A stretch of 36,275 bases of DNA, from positions 40,001 through 76,275 of the forward strand of contig NZ_AHMT02000051.1 of assembly GCF_000243815.2 (NCBI RefSeq). The letters run 5' to 3'. Made by a program: the position numbers and the translations under genes. Source of the DNA: Leptospira alexanderi serovar Manhao 3 str. L 60. GTDB taxonomy: Bacteria; Spirochaetota; Leptospiria; Leptospirales; Leptospiraceae. This document shows, piece after piece, positions 8,158 to 17,157 of this stretch. The notes under the pieces were generated by a model, which saw nothing but the letters and a program-made list of their open reading frames with translations, was not told where the DNA came from and made no database searches. Positions within the stretch are counted from its first letter, which is position 1. The number at the start of each line of letters is the position of its first letter.

Positions 8158-11100
8158 CTATTTCTGTTTTACGATCGAAAAATAAGCCGCGGGTATGATG
8201 ACTACGGTAAAAACGGTGGAAGCCGTTAAACCGCCTAACACCGCTAAGGCCATCGGTTCTTGAGGAGATTCTCCGCCGATTGCAAGCGCCGCCGGCAAAA
8301 GTCCTAAAACCGTAGTCAACGTAGTATTAAGGATCGTGTCGATTCTTCGGTAGATCGTACCGTATACCGCTTCTTCAACGTTTTTACTTTTATCGGCCAC
8401 GGTGAAAAACTCTATTAGAATAATCGCATTATTGACCACCAATCCGCTTAACATAACCATTCCCATACCTGAAACTATATTCAATGAGTTGCCCGAGAAT
8501 ATTAAAAACATCAGGGAACCGGATCCCACCATCACGATGGATACCATCACGACTAACGGTAAAATTAAATTTTCGAACTGAGACGCTAAGGTCATGTAGA
8601 CCAAAATTAATGCGAAAAGACCGGCCCAAGCCAGAGCTTCGAAGGATTTGTTCGTTTCTTTCGCAATTTCGCCCGGAAGAACGGAGACGTCCTTGTCTTT
8701 TTCAAAACGTGTAATGATCTCCGAAATTTTTCGTTCTATGATTTCGGCCGATTCCTTAGGAACGGCGGATACGATCGCGATTCTTTTTCCTTCTAACCGC
8801 ATAATTTTACGTAAGGTTTTTGTTTGTGATACTTCCGCTATCGCATCCAAGAAAATGTTTTTTCCGCTCGGTAAACGAACCGGAATTTCGCGTAACGAAT
8901 CGAATCCAAATCTATCCGCAGATCGAAATCGAACCAATACGTCGTATTCAAAATCGTTTTCCCTAAATCTTGTGGCGATATCTCCTTTGATGGACGTTTT
9001 CAGCGTGGTCGCTATATCCTCCACGCTTAGGCCGAAGTAAGCCATCTTTTCTCGGTCCAATTCCACTTTTAATTGAGGCGTTTCTTCCCGAGCCGATGAG
9101 GAAACGGAAATCGTTTCGTTCGTGGAGACCAATTCGTTTTCGACTTCGTTCGCGATTTTACGGATGAGATTTAAGTCTTGTCCCGAAATTTCCACCGAGA
9201 TCCCTCCTCCGCCGGAACCGAAAATGCCGCCTAACACGCTACCGGCGATTCGAGTCCCGATTTTAGAACGATAATTTTTTTCTATCTCGGATAGCTCCCT
9301 AGAAAATCCGATTAAAAATTTCTCGGCTTTGTTTTTATCCGTAAGTTTGACGAAGATCGAAGCTCGATTCAGACCGAAATCCCCTTTCGGATTCAATATG
9401 ATATCCTTTTCCTCGTATCCGATTCTTGAAAAGGCGGTTTCAACGGTTTTATCTTGAGTGAGTTTTTTAGTGATCGTATCCACGACTTTTTTTGTATAAT
9501 TCAGATTGGATCCTTCCGGCGAAACGATATCGATGTAGAATTCTCCCTGATCGATCTCGGTCAGCATTTCTTTCGGAATCACGATGAAAAACAAACCCGC
9601 AACAAGTACGGAGCCTAAACCAACGTAAACGGCAAAAGTTTTCCTTCGGATGAAAAAGATCGCCATAGACGCGAAAGAGTTCCTGATTGTGGAAAGGATT
9701 TTTTCTCTGCGAATTTCGATCGCCTGCGGAAACGTTCCTATCCCCTTTGAAAAGAAATCGTATTGCGTTAAAACGGGCACAAGCGTAGCCGAGGTAAAAA
9801 GCGAGGAGATGAGCGAAAACGAAATTGTTAATGCGAACTCTCCGAAAATTTCGGCGGCGATACCTTCGACGAATAGGATCGGCAGGAATACTACGACGCT
9901 CGTGATCGTTGATCCCAGGATAGAACCGAATACCTCTTTTGTTCCCTCGATACTCGCTTGAATCGGATCCGAGATCGTTTTCTTTTTAGAAGCTACAGAT
10001 TCTAAAACGACCGTAGCGGAATCGACGACCATTCCGACTCCGATAGCCAATCCGCCTAACGACATCGTATTTATCGTAAGACCGAACCCGAACATCATCA
10101 AAAAAGTCGCCATAACCGAAATGGGCACGGCGCTGATGACGACGATCGGTTCTCGGATATTTCCTAAAAAAAAGCTCAGTACACAATAACAAATGATCAC
10201 CGCAAGGATTCCCGCCCAGGCAACGGAAGCGATGGAGTCTTCGATCAATATCGATTGATCCGATATGATTTGAAAGTGGATCTTGTCCCCGAATTTTTCG
10301 TTCAGCTCTACGATTAAATTTCTCAAGTCGGACGCGACCGACACCGTATTTTTTCCGGATTCTTTTTTTAGAACCATAGAAATACATTCCTCGTCCATTA
10401 AGCCGCTTATGCTGGTTCTTTCTTTGAAAGTATCCTTTACGTCGCCTACGGTTCCGAGATAAATGGGAACTCCGGCCTTTGTAACCCCAACTACCGTATC
10501 CTCAATGGATGTGACCGAAGGGAAAAGCCCGTCGGTCCGAACTAATATTTCCTTATCTCCTTCCCTTACGTTACCTGCGGGAAATCCGAAATTGCTGGAA
10601 TCGATTTGATTGACCAAATCTTGAATTCGTATATTATGAGCTTCTAATCTTCCCTTGTCTACGTTAACCTGGATTTGTCTTTCAAATCCTCCGGATAACG
10701 AGATGGCGGCCACGCCGTCCACGCGCTCGAAATATGGAATTACGTTCTTACGTAAAAATAATCGAACGTCTTTCAAATCGATACCGTTTGTTTTGACCGC
10801 GATCTGCATGATGGGCGCGCTGTTCGGATCAAAACGAATTACGATGGATTTTTTTACGTCCTGAGGCAGTGAACCTTTGACCAAATCCAGTTTCTCTCTG
10901 ACTTGAATCAACGCCTGATCGATTTCCGTTCCCCATCGAAATCTCACCGTTACGATGGATATTCCCTCGATCGATTCGGATAAAATTCTGTCGACGCCTC
11001 CTACGGAGGAAAGGATTTCCTCGATGGGTTTGGTCACTAGGGATTCGATTTCCGCCGGAGCCACGTTGCTGTAAACCGTAACGATCGTGAGAGACGGAAA

Positions 11101-11217
11101 GCTCACGTCCGGAAGGAGTTCCATCTTTAATTTTGTCAGCCCTACGTATCCGAACAGAACGAATAAGAAAAAGACGACTAACGTAGTCACCTTTCTTCTT
11201 AGGAAAAATTCAATCAC
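8158..11217 (-). CDS. RND-family efflux transporter (AcrB/SwrC-like), first subunit
   Basis: 1019 aa from a GTG start (27 bases after the Ig-like lipoprotein gene). It has the RND hallmarks: N-terminal anchor LRRKVTTLVVFFLFVLFGYVG, the PDVSFPSLTIVTVY entry, APAEIESLVTKPIEEILSSVGGV, and a second-half repeat ending VMLSGLVVNNAIILIEFF. TM4 reads GMVVDSATVVLES: D399 is present, Ser400 replaces AcrB Asp408, and the Lys940 position is Asn. The same changes occur in the SwrC-like branch of RND proteins. Paired with the next RND gene it could form a mixed trimer like MdtB/MdtC. The adaptor and TolC-like channel are encoded in the divergent operon. Confidence 0.9.
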   Translation of the reverse strand: MIEFFLRRKVTTLVVFFLFVLFGYVGLTKLKMELLPDVSFPSLTIVTVYSNVAPAEIESLVTKPIEEILSSVGGVDRILSESIEGISIVTVRFRWGTEIDQALIQVREKLDLVKGSLPQDVKKSIVIRFDPNSAPIMQIAVKTNGIDLKDVRLFLRKNVIPYFERVDGVAAISLSGGFERQIQVNVDKGRLEAHNIRIQDLVNQIDSSNFGFPAGNVREGDKEILVRTDGLFPSVTSIEDTVVGVTKAGVPIYLGTVGDVKDTFKERTSISGLMDEECISMVLKKESGKNTVSVASDLRNLIVELNEKFGDKIHFQIISDQSILIEDSIASVAWAGILAVIICYCVLSFFLGNIREPIVVISAVPISVMATFLMMFGFGLTINTMSLGGLAIGVGMVVDSATVVLESVASKKKTISDPIQASIEGTKEVFGSILGSTITSVVVFLPILFVEGIAAEIFGEFALTISFSLISSLFTSATLVPVLTQYDFFSKGIGTFPQAIEIRREKILSTIRNSFASMAIFFIRRKTFAVYVGLGSVLVAGLFFIVIPKEMLTEIDQGEFYIDIVSPEGSNLNYTKKVVDTITKKLTQDKTVETAFSRIGYEEKDIILNPKGDFGLNRASIFVKLTDKNKAEKFLIGFSRELSEIEKNYRSKIGTRIAGSVLGGIFGSGGGGISVEISGQDLNLIRKIANEVENELVSTNETISVSSSAREETPQLKVELDREKMAYFGLSVEDIATTLKTSIKGDIATRFRENDFEYDVLVRFRSADRFGFDSLREIPVRLPSGKNIFLDAIAEVSQTKTLRKIMRLEGKRIAIVSAVPKESAEIIERKISEIITRFEKDKDVSVLPGEIAKETNKSFEALAWAGLFALILVYMTLASQFENLILPLVVMVSIVMVGSGSLMFLIFSGNSLNIVSGMGMVMLSGLVVNNAIILIEFFTVADKSKNVEEAVYGTIYRRIDTILNTTLTTVLGLLPAALAIGGESPQEPMALAVLGGLTASTVFTVVIIPAAYFSIVKQK

Positions 11218-11244
11218 GGATAAAATCTCATTTTGAAGTCAACT

Positions 11245-12870
11245 TTAAGGGGAGACGGAGAATCTGACGGAATAATCCTGTTCCAGATAATTTCCGTACA
11301 AATCCTTAGCCCCGTCGGGTCCGCCTTTTACCGTAAAAATGTAAGAGTTCGGAGATTCCGTAAGTCCGAAAATGGAAGTCTTATAGATGTTAGGCGCCGC
11401 TCCTAACTGAGGTAGAAGCAGATAAGGATTTCCCGAATTGGGACCGAAGTCGAAACTCACTGAAAATTGTAGGGAGGATAATACCATATTCAAATCGGTT
11501 TCGGAACAAGTATTCGACCTAAAATCGTCCCTGCAAAAAGCAACGTAAAACGCTTTAGCGCCCCCAGCGGAATAATTATATGCAGGACCCACTCCGCCGT
11601 CGTGCTGAAGCGAATTGATTACGCCGTCTAACAATCGATTTGCGAGAGAATGCGCGTTACTCAGATAGATGTTCTGTACAAAAAGATACTTACTTCTAGG
11701 ACCGTTCACTTGAGCATTATAAGTGAACGTTTTGTTTAGGCTGTTTCCTTGAGCGTCTTTGACAGAATTCGTCACCTGTATCTGGTATATTTGATCGATC
11801 GATAAATTCGAATTCGGATGTATGATAAATCCGGTATTGGCTCCTCCCGAATTTTCAATGATGGTAAAAGTTACCGAAGGGCTAAATGTGATTCCGTTCA
11901 ATAAGCTGGAAGGTAATACGGGTTCCGAAAAATCGATCATAAAATCGTCGGTCTTTTCGAAACCTCCGATGATCGCGAATTCATTCAATACGAAGTTTCC
12001 GGTATTCGTAGTGGATCTAATGTTCGTAAGAGTGGGTTGTACGAAATCGGAACCGACGGTAAATCCGATTCGATAGGTCTGCAAAAGCGGATTCCCGATA
12101 CTGTCTTTGATGGTATTGGGGATCGTGACGTTATAAGTGGTGCCGAAAGTCAAAGGTTGAATCGGTATAAATTCAAACGTAGTTCTATCCGGAGATATGA
12201 TAGTGGCGGGAAGGTTGAAGGTTACGGAAGGATTTGCGGTAATTTCGGTAAGGACCAGATTTACGTTCATCGGTTTGGAAAATCTGAGAAGTAAGTGCGC
12301 GTCCGAAGTAACTCCGATGGCTCCGTTCGAAGGAGAACTACCGACTAACGTAGGTTCGATCGTGTCCGCGTTATAATTGAATTTCAGTATAAAATCTTGT
12401 TCTAAGTTTTTGCCTTGTTTATCTTCCGCCTGGGATTTGGAAACGGTTAGAGTATAAATTCCTGGATCCGTAAGAGATACGGTGGGTTGAAAATGCAGAG
12501 TTGAACCGATCCAGGAATAACTTCCCGCAATGGTATTTTGTGAACTTTTCAGCGAAAGGGCGGATTCTGTAAACGTCTGATTCATCTCTTTGGAAAAGGA
12601 GATGGAAAGAGCCGCTCTTGGATCGGCAATCGTTTGGTCGTTCAACGGCCAGCTTCCGATCACTCTCGGAGATTCTCCGTCTGAAAATATGGATAAACCC
12701 GGAATTAAACTCAAAGGTCCTTTTCCATTGTCTATTAACTGACTACATCCGGTAAAAAAAGATAGGACCCAAATTGCGGATATCCAGTATGAAATTTTAA
12801 CGAACGTGGAAGAAGTATCTTTCGTATCCTTTGATTTTTTACAACTCATGTTTAGCTTGTGTGTTTTCAT
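11245..12870 (-). CDS. Lipoprotein with three Ig-like (Big_5) domains
   Basis: 541 aa. A 30-residue basic leader precedes a hydrophobic stretch ending LSFFTGC, so Cys42 is the likely lipidation site. At least three Big_5-type domains follow, each opening with a proline-rich turn and ISFSKEM/LRFSKPM/IDFSEPV and ending before a 'DxxGNxLxQ' turn (around residues 65-170, 172-275 and 280-390). A distinct C-terminal domain (about 395-541) has Cys pairs and the closing pattern GGPDGAKDLYGNYLEQDY, shared with the neighbouring paralogue. The start overlaps the stop of the upstream gene (ATGA), so the two are translationally coupled. Probably anchored in the outer membrane or periplasm next to the pump; its role is unknown. 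Confidence 0.8.
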   Translation of the reverse strand: MKTHKLNMSCKKSKDTKDTSSTFVKISYWISAIWVLSFFTGCSQLIDNGKGPLSLIPGLSIFSDGESPRVIGSWPLNDQTIADPRAALSISFSKEMNQTFTESALSLKSSQNTIAGSYSWIGSTLHFQPTVSLTDPGIYTLTVSKSQAEDKQGKNLEQDFILKFNYNADTIEPTLVGSSPSNGAIGVTSDAHLLLRFSKPMNVNLVLTEITANPSVTFNLPATIISPDRTTFEFIPIQPLTFGTTYNVTIPNTIKDSIGNPLLQTYRIGFTVGSDFVQPTLTNIRSTTNTGNFVLNEFAIIGGFEKTDDFMIDFSEPVLPSSLLNGITFSPSVTFTIIENSGGANTGFIIHPNSNLSIDQIYQIQVTNSVKDAQGNSLNKTFTYNAQVNGPRSKYLFVQNIYLSNAHSLANRLLDGVINSLQHDGGVGPAYNYSAGGAKAFYVAFCRDDFRSNTCSETDLNMVLSSLQFSVSFDFGPNSGNPYLLLPQLGAAPNIYKTSIFGLTESPNSYIFTVKGGPDGAKDLYGNYLEQDYSVRFSVSP

Positions 12871-14444
12871 TGTCTTTCAAAGAGAAATATAATATCGTTT
12901 GTGAGATAATTATCGTTGATATCCCTGACTCCCCCGGGACCGCCTTTCAATTTGAATTTGTATTGGGTTCCGGTCGGAACGTTTTTGATGCCGAATTCGA
13001 ATGATCCCGCGACGGAACAGGACGGACCACAATTGTAATTTTTATAATAGATGTTCGGAGACCCCACTCCCGGCCCGCCCGAAAAATACGAAACGGAAAC
13101 CTGGTTGTATATATCGTTGTCTCCCAAACTTTGAAGCGGCACGTTACCTGCCGTTGCGAAATTCAGTCTAAATATGTAATCTTCCAAGGCGCATGCGGTA
13201 GATATTACCGATATCTTATATACTGTGGAAAGGTTCGCGGGAATTACGGGAGCGTTCGCATTCCCATCCGCAGTCGGCGCACACAACGCAGTGACGGAAA
13301 AGTTGTTAATTCCGGTCACCGTTACCGGAAGACTGTCGGTTACGTTATCCACTTTGAAATCCACAATATAGGAATTTTCCAGCGGCATATTACCGGTATC
13401 CGTAGCGGTCGAGTTGATTGCCAGTCTGTAAGTCGCTCCTTGGGTCAGTTTATCGGCCGGGGTAAATTGAAGCAAACTTTGCGATATCCAAGTAAATTGG
13501 CCCGTTATGGGAGGAGTAAATTGAATGGCATTTTGAGTTTTCGATTGATCCATCGATTTCGAAAAAGTGATCGTCAAAAAGCTATTTTTTGAAACTCCGT
13601 TGATCAACGGATTGGTGGAGGGAACGGGTTGTAAGACCGGCCAAGGTGTACTTGGAACACTCATCCCGATATCTTGAATATAAGGATTTAAGGATGCGAT
13701 TCCGGTATAAAATAAAATGGAGTAGTCTTTTTCTAAAACGTTTCCGGAAGCGTTCTCGGCTGATTTTAATATTTTGAGAGTATATGTGGTGGAAGGGTCC
13801 AGGCTTTTGGTCAGCGATAGAGTGAGACGAGTCGAGTCGGCATTCCACTCTTTTACGTAAATCGCGGGACCGCCGGTAACCGAAACGGCATCCGCCGTTT
13901 TGATTCGATCCATCGGTTCGGAAAATTGTACGTAAGGATTGGAATTCACACCGAAACCGTATACGATCTGGTTGGCTACCGGAGGATTCGATTCCGTAAT
14001 AAACGGCTGGGGTCCGAATCCGGTCGTATAAAAAACGGAAAGAAAATTTTCAGCTAAAAAATTTCCTCGCAAGTCCTTAACGACGTTACGGTTGAGTCTG
14101 ATTTCATATCTTCTGCCGGCGGTAAAATGCGACTTAGGAACGATTTTGAGAAGTATATCGGAGGTCCAAATATATCGAACCGAGCTGTCTCCGGAAACGG
14201 CCGCAATTGTAATTCCGGTTTCGACCGAATTTTTATCCATCGGTTGAGAAAAAAGAACGGACACTTCTTCGTTAACGGAAACGTTTTTAGCTTCGGAGAT
14301 CGGAGCAATCATAAGGACGGTCGGCGTCGTAAACTCTCCGCTATTTGCAAGACCGAGATATTTTAGTTTGTCGCTCAATTGATTGATATCCGCATTGCAA
14401 CAAAAGCATAAGAATATTAAAGAATACTGAATTATCTTTTTCAT
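12867..14444 (-). CDS. Lipoprotein with three Ig-like (Big_5) domains, paralogue of its neighbour
   Basis: 525 aa. Signal peptide MKKIIQYSLIFLCFCC with a Cys cluster at 13, 15 and 16 for lipidation. Three Big_5 domains are seen, marked by VLFSQPMD, VQFSEPMD and ITFSKSMD, each followed by 'LxAGxxYxI/L' strands. The C-terminal domain ends GGPGGVRDINDNYLTNDI, matching the end of the next gene, so the pair arose by duplication and diverged strongly. ATGA overlaps at both ends place it firmly in the operon. Big_5 domains occur in surface and envelope proteins; a structural or docking role near the efflux machine is inference only. Confidence 0.8.
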   Translation of the reverse strand: MKKIIQYSLIFLCFCCNADINQLSDKLKYLGLANSGEFTTPTVLMIAPISEAKNVSVNEEVSVLFSQPMDKNSVETGITIAAVSGDSSVRYIWTSDILLKIVPKSHFTAGRRYEIRLNRNVVKDLRGNFLAENFLSVFYTTGFGPQPFITESNPPVANQIVYGFGVNSNPYVQFSEPMDRIKTADAVSVTGGPAIYVKEWNADSTRLTLSLTKSLDPSTTYTLKILKSAENASGNVLEKDYSILFYTGIASLNPYIQDIGMSVPSTPWPVLQPVPSTNPLINGVSKNSFLTITFSKSMDQSKTQNAIQFTPPITGQFTWISQSLLQFTPADKLTQGATYRLAINSTATDTGNMPLENSYIVDFKVDNVTDSLPVTVTGINNFSVTALCAPTADGNANAPVIPANLSTVYKISVISTACALEDYIFRLNFATAGNVPLQSLGDNDIYNQVSVSYFSGGPGVGSPNIYYKNYNCGPSCSVAGSFEFGIKNVPTGTQYKFKLKGGPGGVRDINDNYLTNDIIFLFERQ

Positions 14445-15052
14445 TCCGCTTTTTCGAGAAGTAGTCCTTTTTCCAAAGCCGCCTTTTCGTGTAAACCCGC
14501 AACGTCGTACAGTTTGCCCAGATCTCTATGGATTTTATCGAAACCGATTTTGATCATTTTAGCGCGGTTGTACTCGATCAAGGCCTCCTTCAACATTCCT
14601 TCTTTTTCATATATTTTCGCCAAATAATAGTGTGCGTCGAAAAAAGTTTCTTCCGTTTCCAGTATGTATTCGAGTTCCTGCTTTGCTTCCTTTGTCTTGC
14701 CTTCCTGCAACATGTGGATCCTTGCTATCCAAAATCGAATCGTCGAGTTTCCCGGGAAACGAGTTAATCCTTTTTGAAATACTTCCTCCGACTCCTCCAT
14801 TTTTCCCAAGAAAAAGAGACTCTTACCTAACATAATTTGAGCCGGTAAAAATTCCTTATCCTCCGAAACGACTTGTCGAAAGAATTCGGCGGCCTTCTCT
14901 AAATTTCGGGAAGTGTATTCCTTTTTACCTTTTTGAAAAGTTTCCAATTTGGATTGTTCGTCCTTGCCGCACGCGTTTAAAGTGACGATCAGAGAGATGG
15001 AAACTATAAGGAATAAAATCGAGTTTTGATACGCTTGTTTTTTAAGTTTCAT
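14441..15052 (-). CDS. TPR lipoprotein
   Basis: About 203 aa from the start chosen here, an ATG that gives a clean signal peptide (MKLKKQAYQNSILFLIVSIS) and lipobox LNAC. An in-frame ATG 51 bases upstream (at 15103) overlaps the previous gene and may be used through translational coupling, but it would put a 17-residue charged tail before the signal. The mature part is a run of about four tetratricopeptide repeats (for example AAEFFRQVVSEDKEFLPAQIMLGKSLFFLGK-like helical pairs). TPRs build protein-protein scaffolds. Its stop overlaps the start of the Ig-like lipoprotein gene. Likely a periplasmic or outer-membrane assembly factor of the same complex. Confidence 0.8.
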   Translation of the reverse strand: MKLKKQAYQNSILFLIVSISLIVTLNACGKDEQSKLETFQKGKKEYTSRNLEKAAEFFRQVVSEDKEFLPAQIMLGKSLFFLGKMEESEEVFQKGLTRFPGNSTIRFWIARIHMLQEGKTKEAKQELEYILETEETFFDAHYYLAKIYEKEGMLKEALIEYNRAKMIKIGFDKIHRDLGKLYDVAGLHEKAALEKGLLLEKAE

Positions 15053-15092
15053 AATCGATTTGATTTTCAGATCGTCGGCGATTCTTTCGGAG

Positions 15093-15740
15093 TTATTTTT
15101 CATACAAGTCTTTCGTAAATACTTCTTTTTGAACGATGCGAACCTTGTTGTTCTGTCTCATCTTTCCTAATATGATTTTCTTTTTTTCTTGGGACAGGGC
15201 TAACCTTTCTCGGATCTTAATTAGAATGGCGGCGTTTTTGAGTTTCTTTTTGAGTTCCGCCGGATTTTTTTCTTTCAGAAGTTGCTTATTTTGAGCGTAG
15301 TATCGTTCGATCAATTCGTCGGAAACCTCCACTTCATTCGAGTTTTCGGCAACTTCGAATTCTCCGGACTCTTTGGATAAATAATAAGAAATGACCGCTT
15401 TGCGAATGAAAGGCCATAGATACTTTTGAGCTTCGGCTGAATTGAGATCGATTTTAGCGATCGCTTCGTTTAAAACGATAGTCTCTTCAATGTATCTTTG
15501 AAGTTCGGCTTCTATTTCCGGGGGCGTAACGGGTTCAAATTTTCCCGCTATATGTTTTCTTTCGAAAAAAAATTCTTTCCTGAAATTTTTCGCGGAGAAT
15601 TCGGATTCGTTTAAATAAAACAGCGCCGGAGTTCCCTTTCTTTCACCGTTCCACGCCGACGCGAATTTTTCCAAATCGATCGAACCTTTACAGGATAGTA
15701 GGATGGAACAAGATAATAAAACGATCTTTTTCATTTTCAA
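15093..15740 (-). CDS. Small lipoprotein of unknown function, charged and helical
   Basis: 215 aa. Signal peptide MKMKKIVLLSCSILLSC with lipobox LLSC. The mature part is rich in Lys and Glu and is mostly predicted helix, with a weak resemblance to the N-terminal helices of SurA/PpiC-type chaperones (PPEIEAELQRYIEETIVLNEAI), but no isomerase domain. It overlaps the upstream TPR gene by four bases and reaches into the alternative start of the downstream TPR gene. Not recognised beyond that. A periplasmic folding or assembly helper is one possibility. Confidence 0.65.
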   Translation of the reverse strand: MKMKKIVLLSCSILLSCKGSIDLEKFASAWNGERKGTPALFYLNESEFSAKNFRKEFFFERKHIAGKFEPVTPPEIEAELQRYIEETIVLNEAIAKIDLNSAEAQKYLWPFIRKAVISYYLSKESGEFEVAENSNEVEVSDELIERYYAQNKQLLKEKNPAELKKKLKNAAILIKIRERLALSQEKKKIILGKMRQNNKVRIVQKEVFTKDLYEK

Positions 15741-16300
15741 ATACCCAATTCTTTGATTTTTAAATATGCGTCTTTAATTTGCTGGCCAAATTGAGGAGGA
15801 GCTTCCTGGATGAAGATCTCGTAATTTTTTTTCGCTTCCGCTTTTCGATTCAATCGAGCATTAACAATACCTAAATTAAAATAGATCTCGGGCATAGTCG
15901 CAGGAATTGCGGCTGCCTTTTCGTAATAACGCAAGGCTTCCGTATCCTTTTGCAGATTTTGATAAGCGACGCCTAAATTAAAATAACCCCTTTGAAAGTT
16001 CGGATCAATTTCAACCGATTTAGAAAAATAGACTATTGCTTGTTCAAATCGATTTCGTGGAATCATCGTTACACCTACGTTGTTCGCGTAATTCGGATCC
16101 TTAGGATTCAAACGATGCGCTTCTTTGAAATGTTTTTCCGCTTTTTCAAGATCATTCAATTGTAAAGCGCTGATTCCGAGTGTGTTTTGTTTTTCTGCGT
16201 CATTCAATAGTTCTTTCTCCTTCCGCTTGGAACAATCGTTTAGAATCAGTATGGAAAATAAAAAAAAACATAAAAAGGTCGCATAACTTTTATTTTTCAC
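15737..16300 (-). CDS. TPR lipoprotein, first gene of the minus-strand efflux operon
   Basis: 187 aa. Hydrophobic leader ending ILILNDC, so Cys23 is the likely lipid site. Three or four TPR motifs follow (ALQLNDLEKAEKHFKEAHRL, YFNLGVAYQNLQKDTEALRY, YFNLGIVNARLNRKAEAKKN). The frame begins with GTG. Eleven bases upstream an ATG with a better-placed AGGAAGGG site opens a three-codon frame whose TGA overlaps this GTG; one more A in the following A5 run would make that ATG the true in-frame start (MKKVKNKSYATF). The start should therefore be treated as uncertain. Confidence 0.8.
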   Translation of the reverse strand: MKNKSYATFLCFFLFSILILNDCSKRKEKELLNDAEKQNTLGISALQLNDLEKAEKHFKEAHRLNPKDPNYANNVGVTMIPRNRFEQAIVYFSKSVEIDPNFQRGYFNLGVAYQNLQKDTEALRYYEKAAAIPATMPEIYFNLGIVNARLNRKAEAKKNYEIFIQEAPPQFGQQIKDAYLKIKELGI

Positions 16301-16500
16301 TTTTTCATGCCCTTCCTCTAAATAAGACAGATAGCAGATTCAATGGAAAAAATGTCAATCTTTTCAATTTTAATGTAATATTTTATTCTTATTGATTTCT
16401 ATTTCTTGCATTTTAACGCCATATGTGAAGTATTGGTTTTTTTTAGATCACTGATTGTGGATTTTTCCATTCGAAAGTATAGGTATCTCTTAAAAAAACT
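16301..16500. promoter_or_regulatory. Divergent promoter region between the two efflux operons
   Basis: About 200 AT-rich bases separate the first genes of the two operons, so promoters for both must lie here unless transcription reads in from outside. A strong AGGAAGGG ribosome-binding site for the minus strand is at about 16313-16320. No clear -35/-10 pair can be asserted by eye. Shared control of both operons from this region is inferred from the layout. Confidence 0.5.
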
Positions 16501-17127
16501 ATGTTAAATGATCATTTTCAAATTTTGCTCAGAACCTTTACGGCTTTTTGTTTTCTTTGTTTTGGAACATGTAGGCCTTCTTTGCGCTATTATCATGATA
16601 TAACGTATAATGTATCGTTTTCTGAAATGGACAAAACCGCTTTGAAGGGCGGAAACCGCATCAGTATCGTTCGTTTCCTTTCCAAATCTTCCAATCAAGC
16701 GGATATAATTTCTTCCGTCTTTTCCGATAATTTGTTATTTTTTCTCCACACAAACGGTATTAAGGGAACGATTTCAAATCCTTCCGCTAAAATAGAAGAA
16801 CCGCAACCGAACTCTAATGTTTCCATTGTTACGGCCACACAAAAAATGAATTCCGCGTATCTTTTGAATTCGGAACAGGTAAAAGAAATTTGTTCCGAAA
16901 CGAATTCGGATTATGTTATCACCGGATTTGTTCATGAAACGAAAGCGGGAAATTTTTTAAATCCCGATCAGAGCTCGGGTATTATGGCGTATCTGTATAA
17001 TAAAAACGGATCCCAAGTGGTTCAAATGCAGTATATAGGGAACGAATCGTTGGAATTATACGATAACAGTTCGGAAGTTGCCAGAGTTTTTGCTAATAAG
17101 ATCGCGGAATTATTGCGAAGCAAATGA
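16501..17127 (+). CDS. Putative lipoprotein with FlgO/TolB-N-like fold
   Basis: 208 aa. Hydrophobic leader with CFLCFGTC, so Cys24 is a plausible lipid site. The mature part has the rhythm of FlgO/TolB-N/CsgG-like domains: a strand (ISIVRF), a long helix (ADIISSVFSDNLLFFLHTNG), then 'ICSETNSDYVITGFVHE' and a later strand pair (IMAYLYNKNGSQVVQMQY). Such domains sit at the outer membrane in secretion and motility systems. No clear ribosome-binding site precedes the ATG. It is the first gene of the plus-strand operon, 30 bases before the TolC-like gene. The family assignment is weak. Confidence 0.65.
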   Translation: MLNDHFQILLRTFTAFCFLCFGTCRPSLRYYHDITYNVSFSEMDKTALKGGNRISIVRFLSKSSNQADIISSVFSDNLLFFLHTNGIKGTISNPSAKIEEPQPNSNVSIVTATQKMNSAYLLNSEQVKEICSETNSDYVITGFVHETKAGNFLNPDQSSGIMAYLYNKNGSQVVQMQYIGNESLELYDNSSEVARVFANKIAELLRSK

Positions 17128-17157
17128 CTGCGGATCGTATATCTTATTTGAATTTTT

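Noticed and set aside
7612..8229. 205-codon plus-strand frame opposite the RND genes
   Set aside because: Antisense to two well-supported RND coding regions and bridging their junction; the protein has no recognisable pattern.
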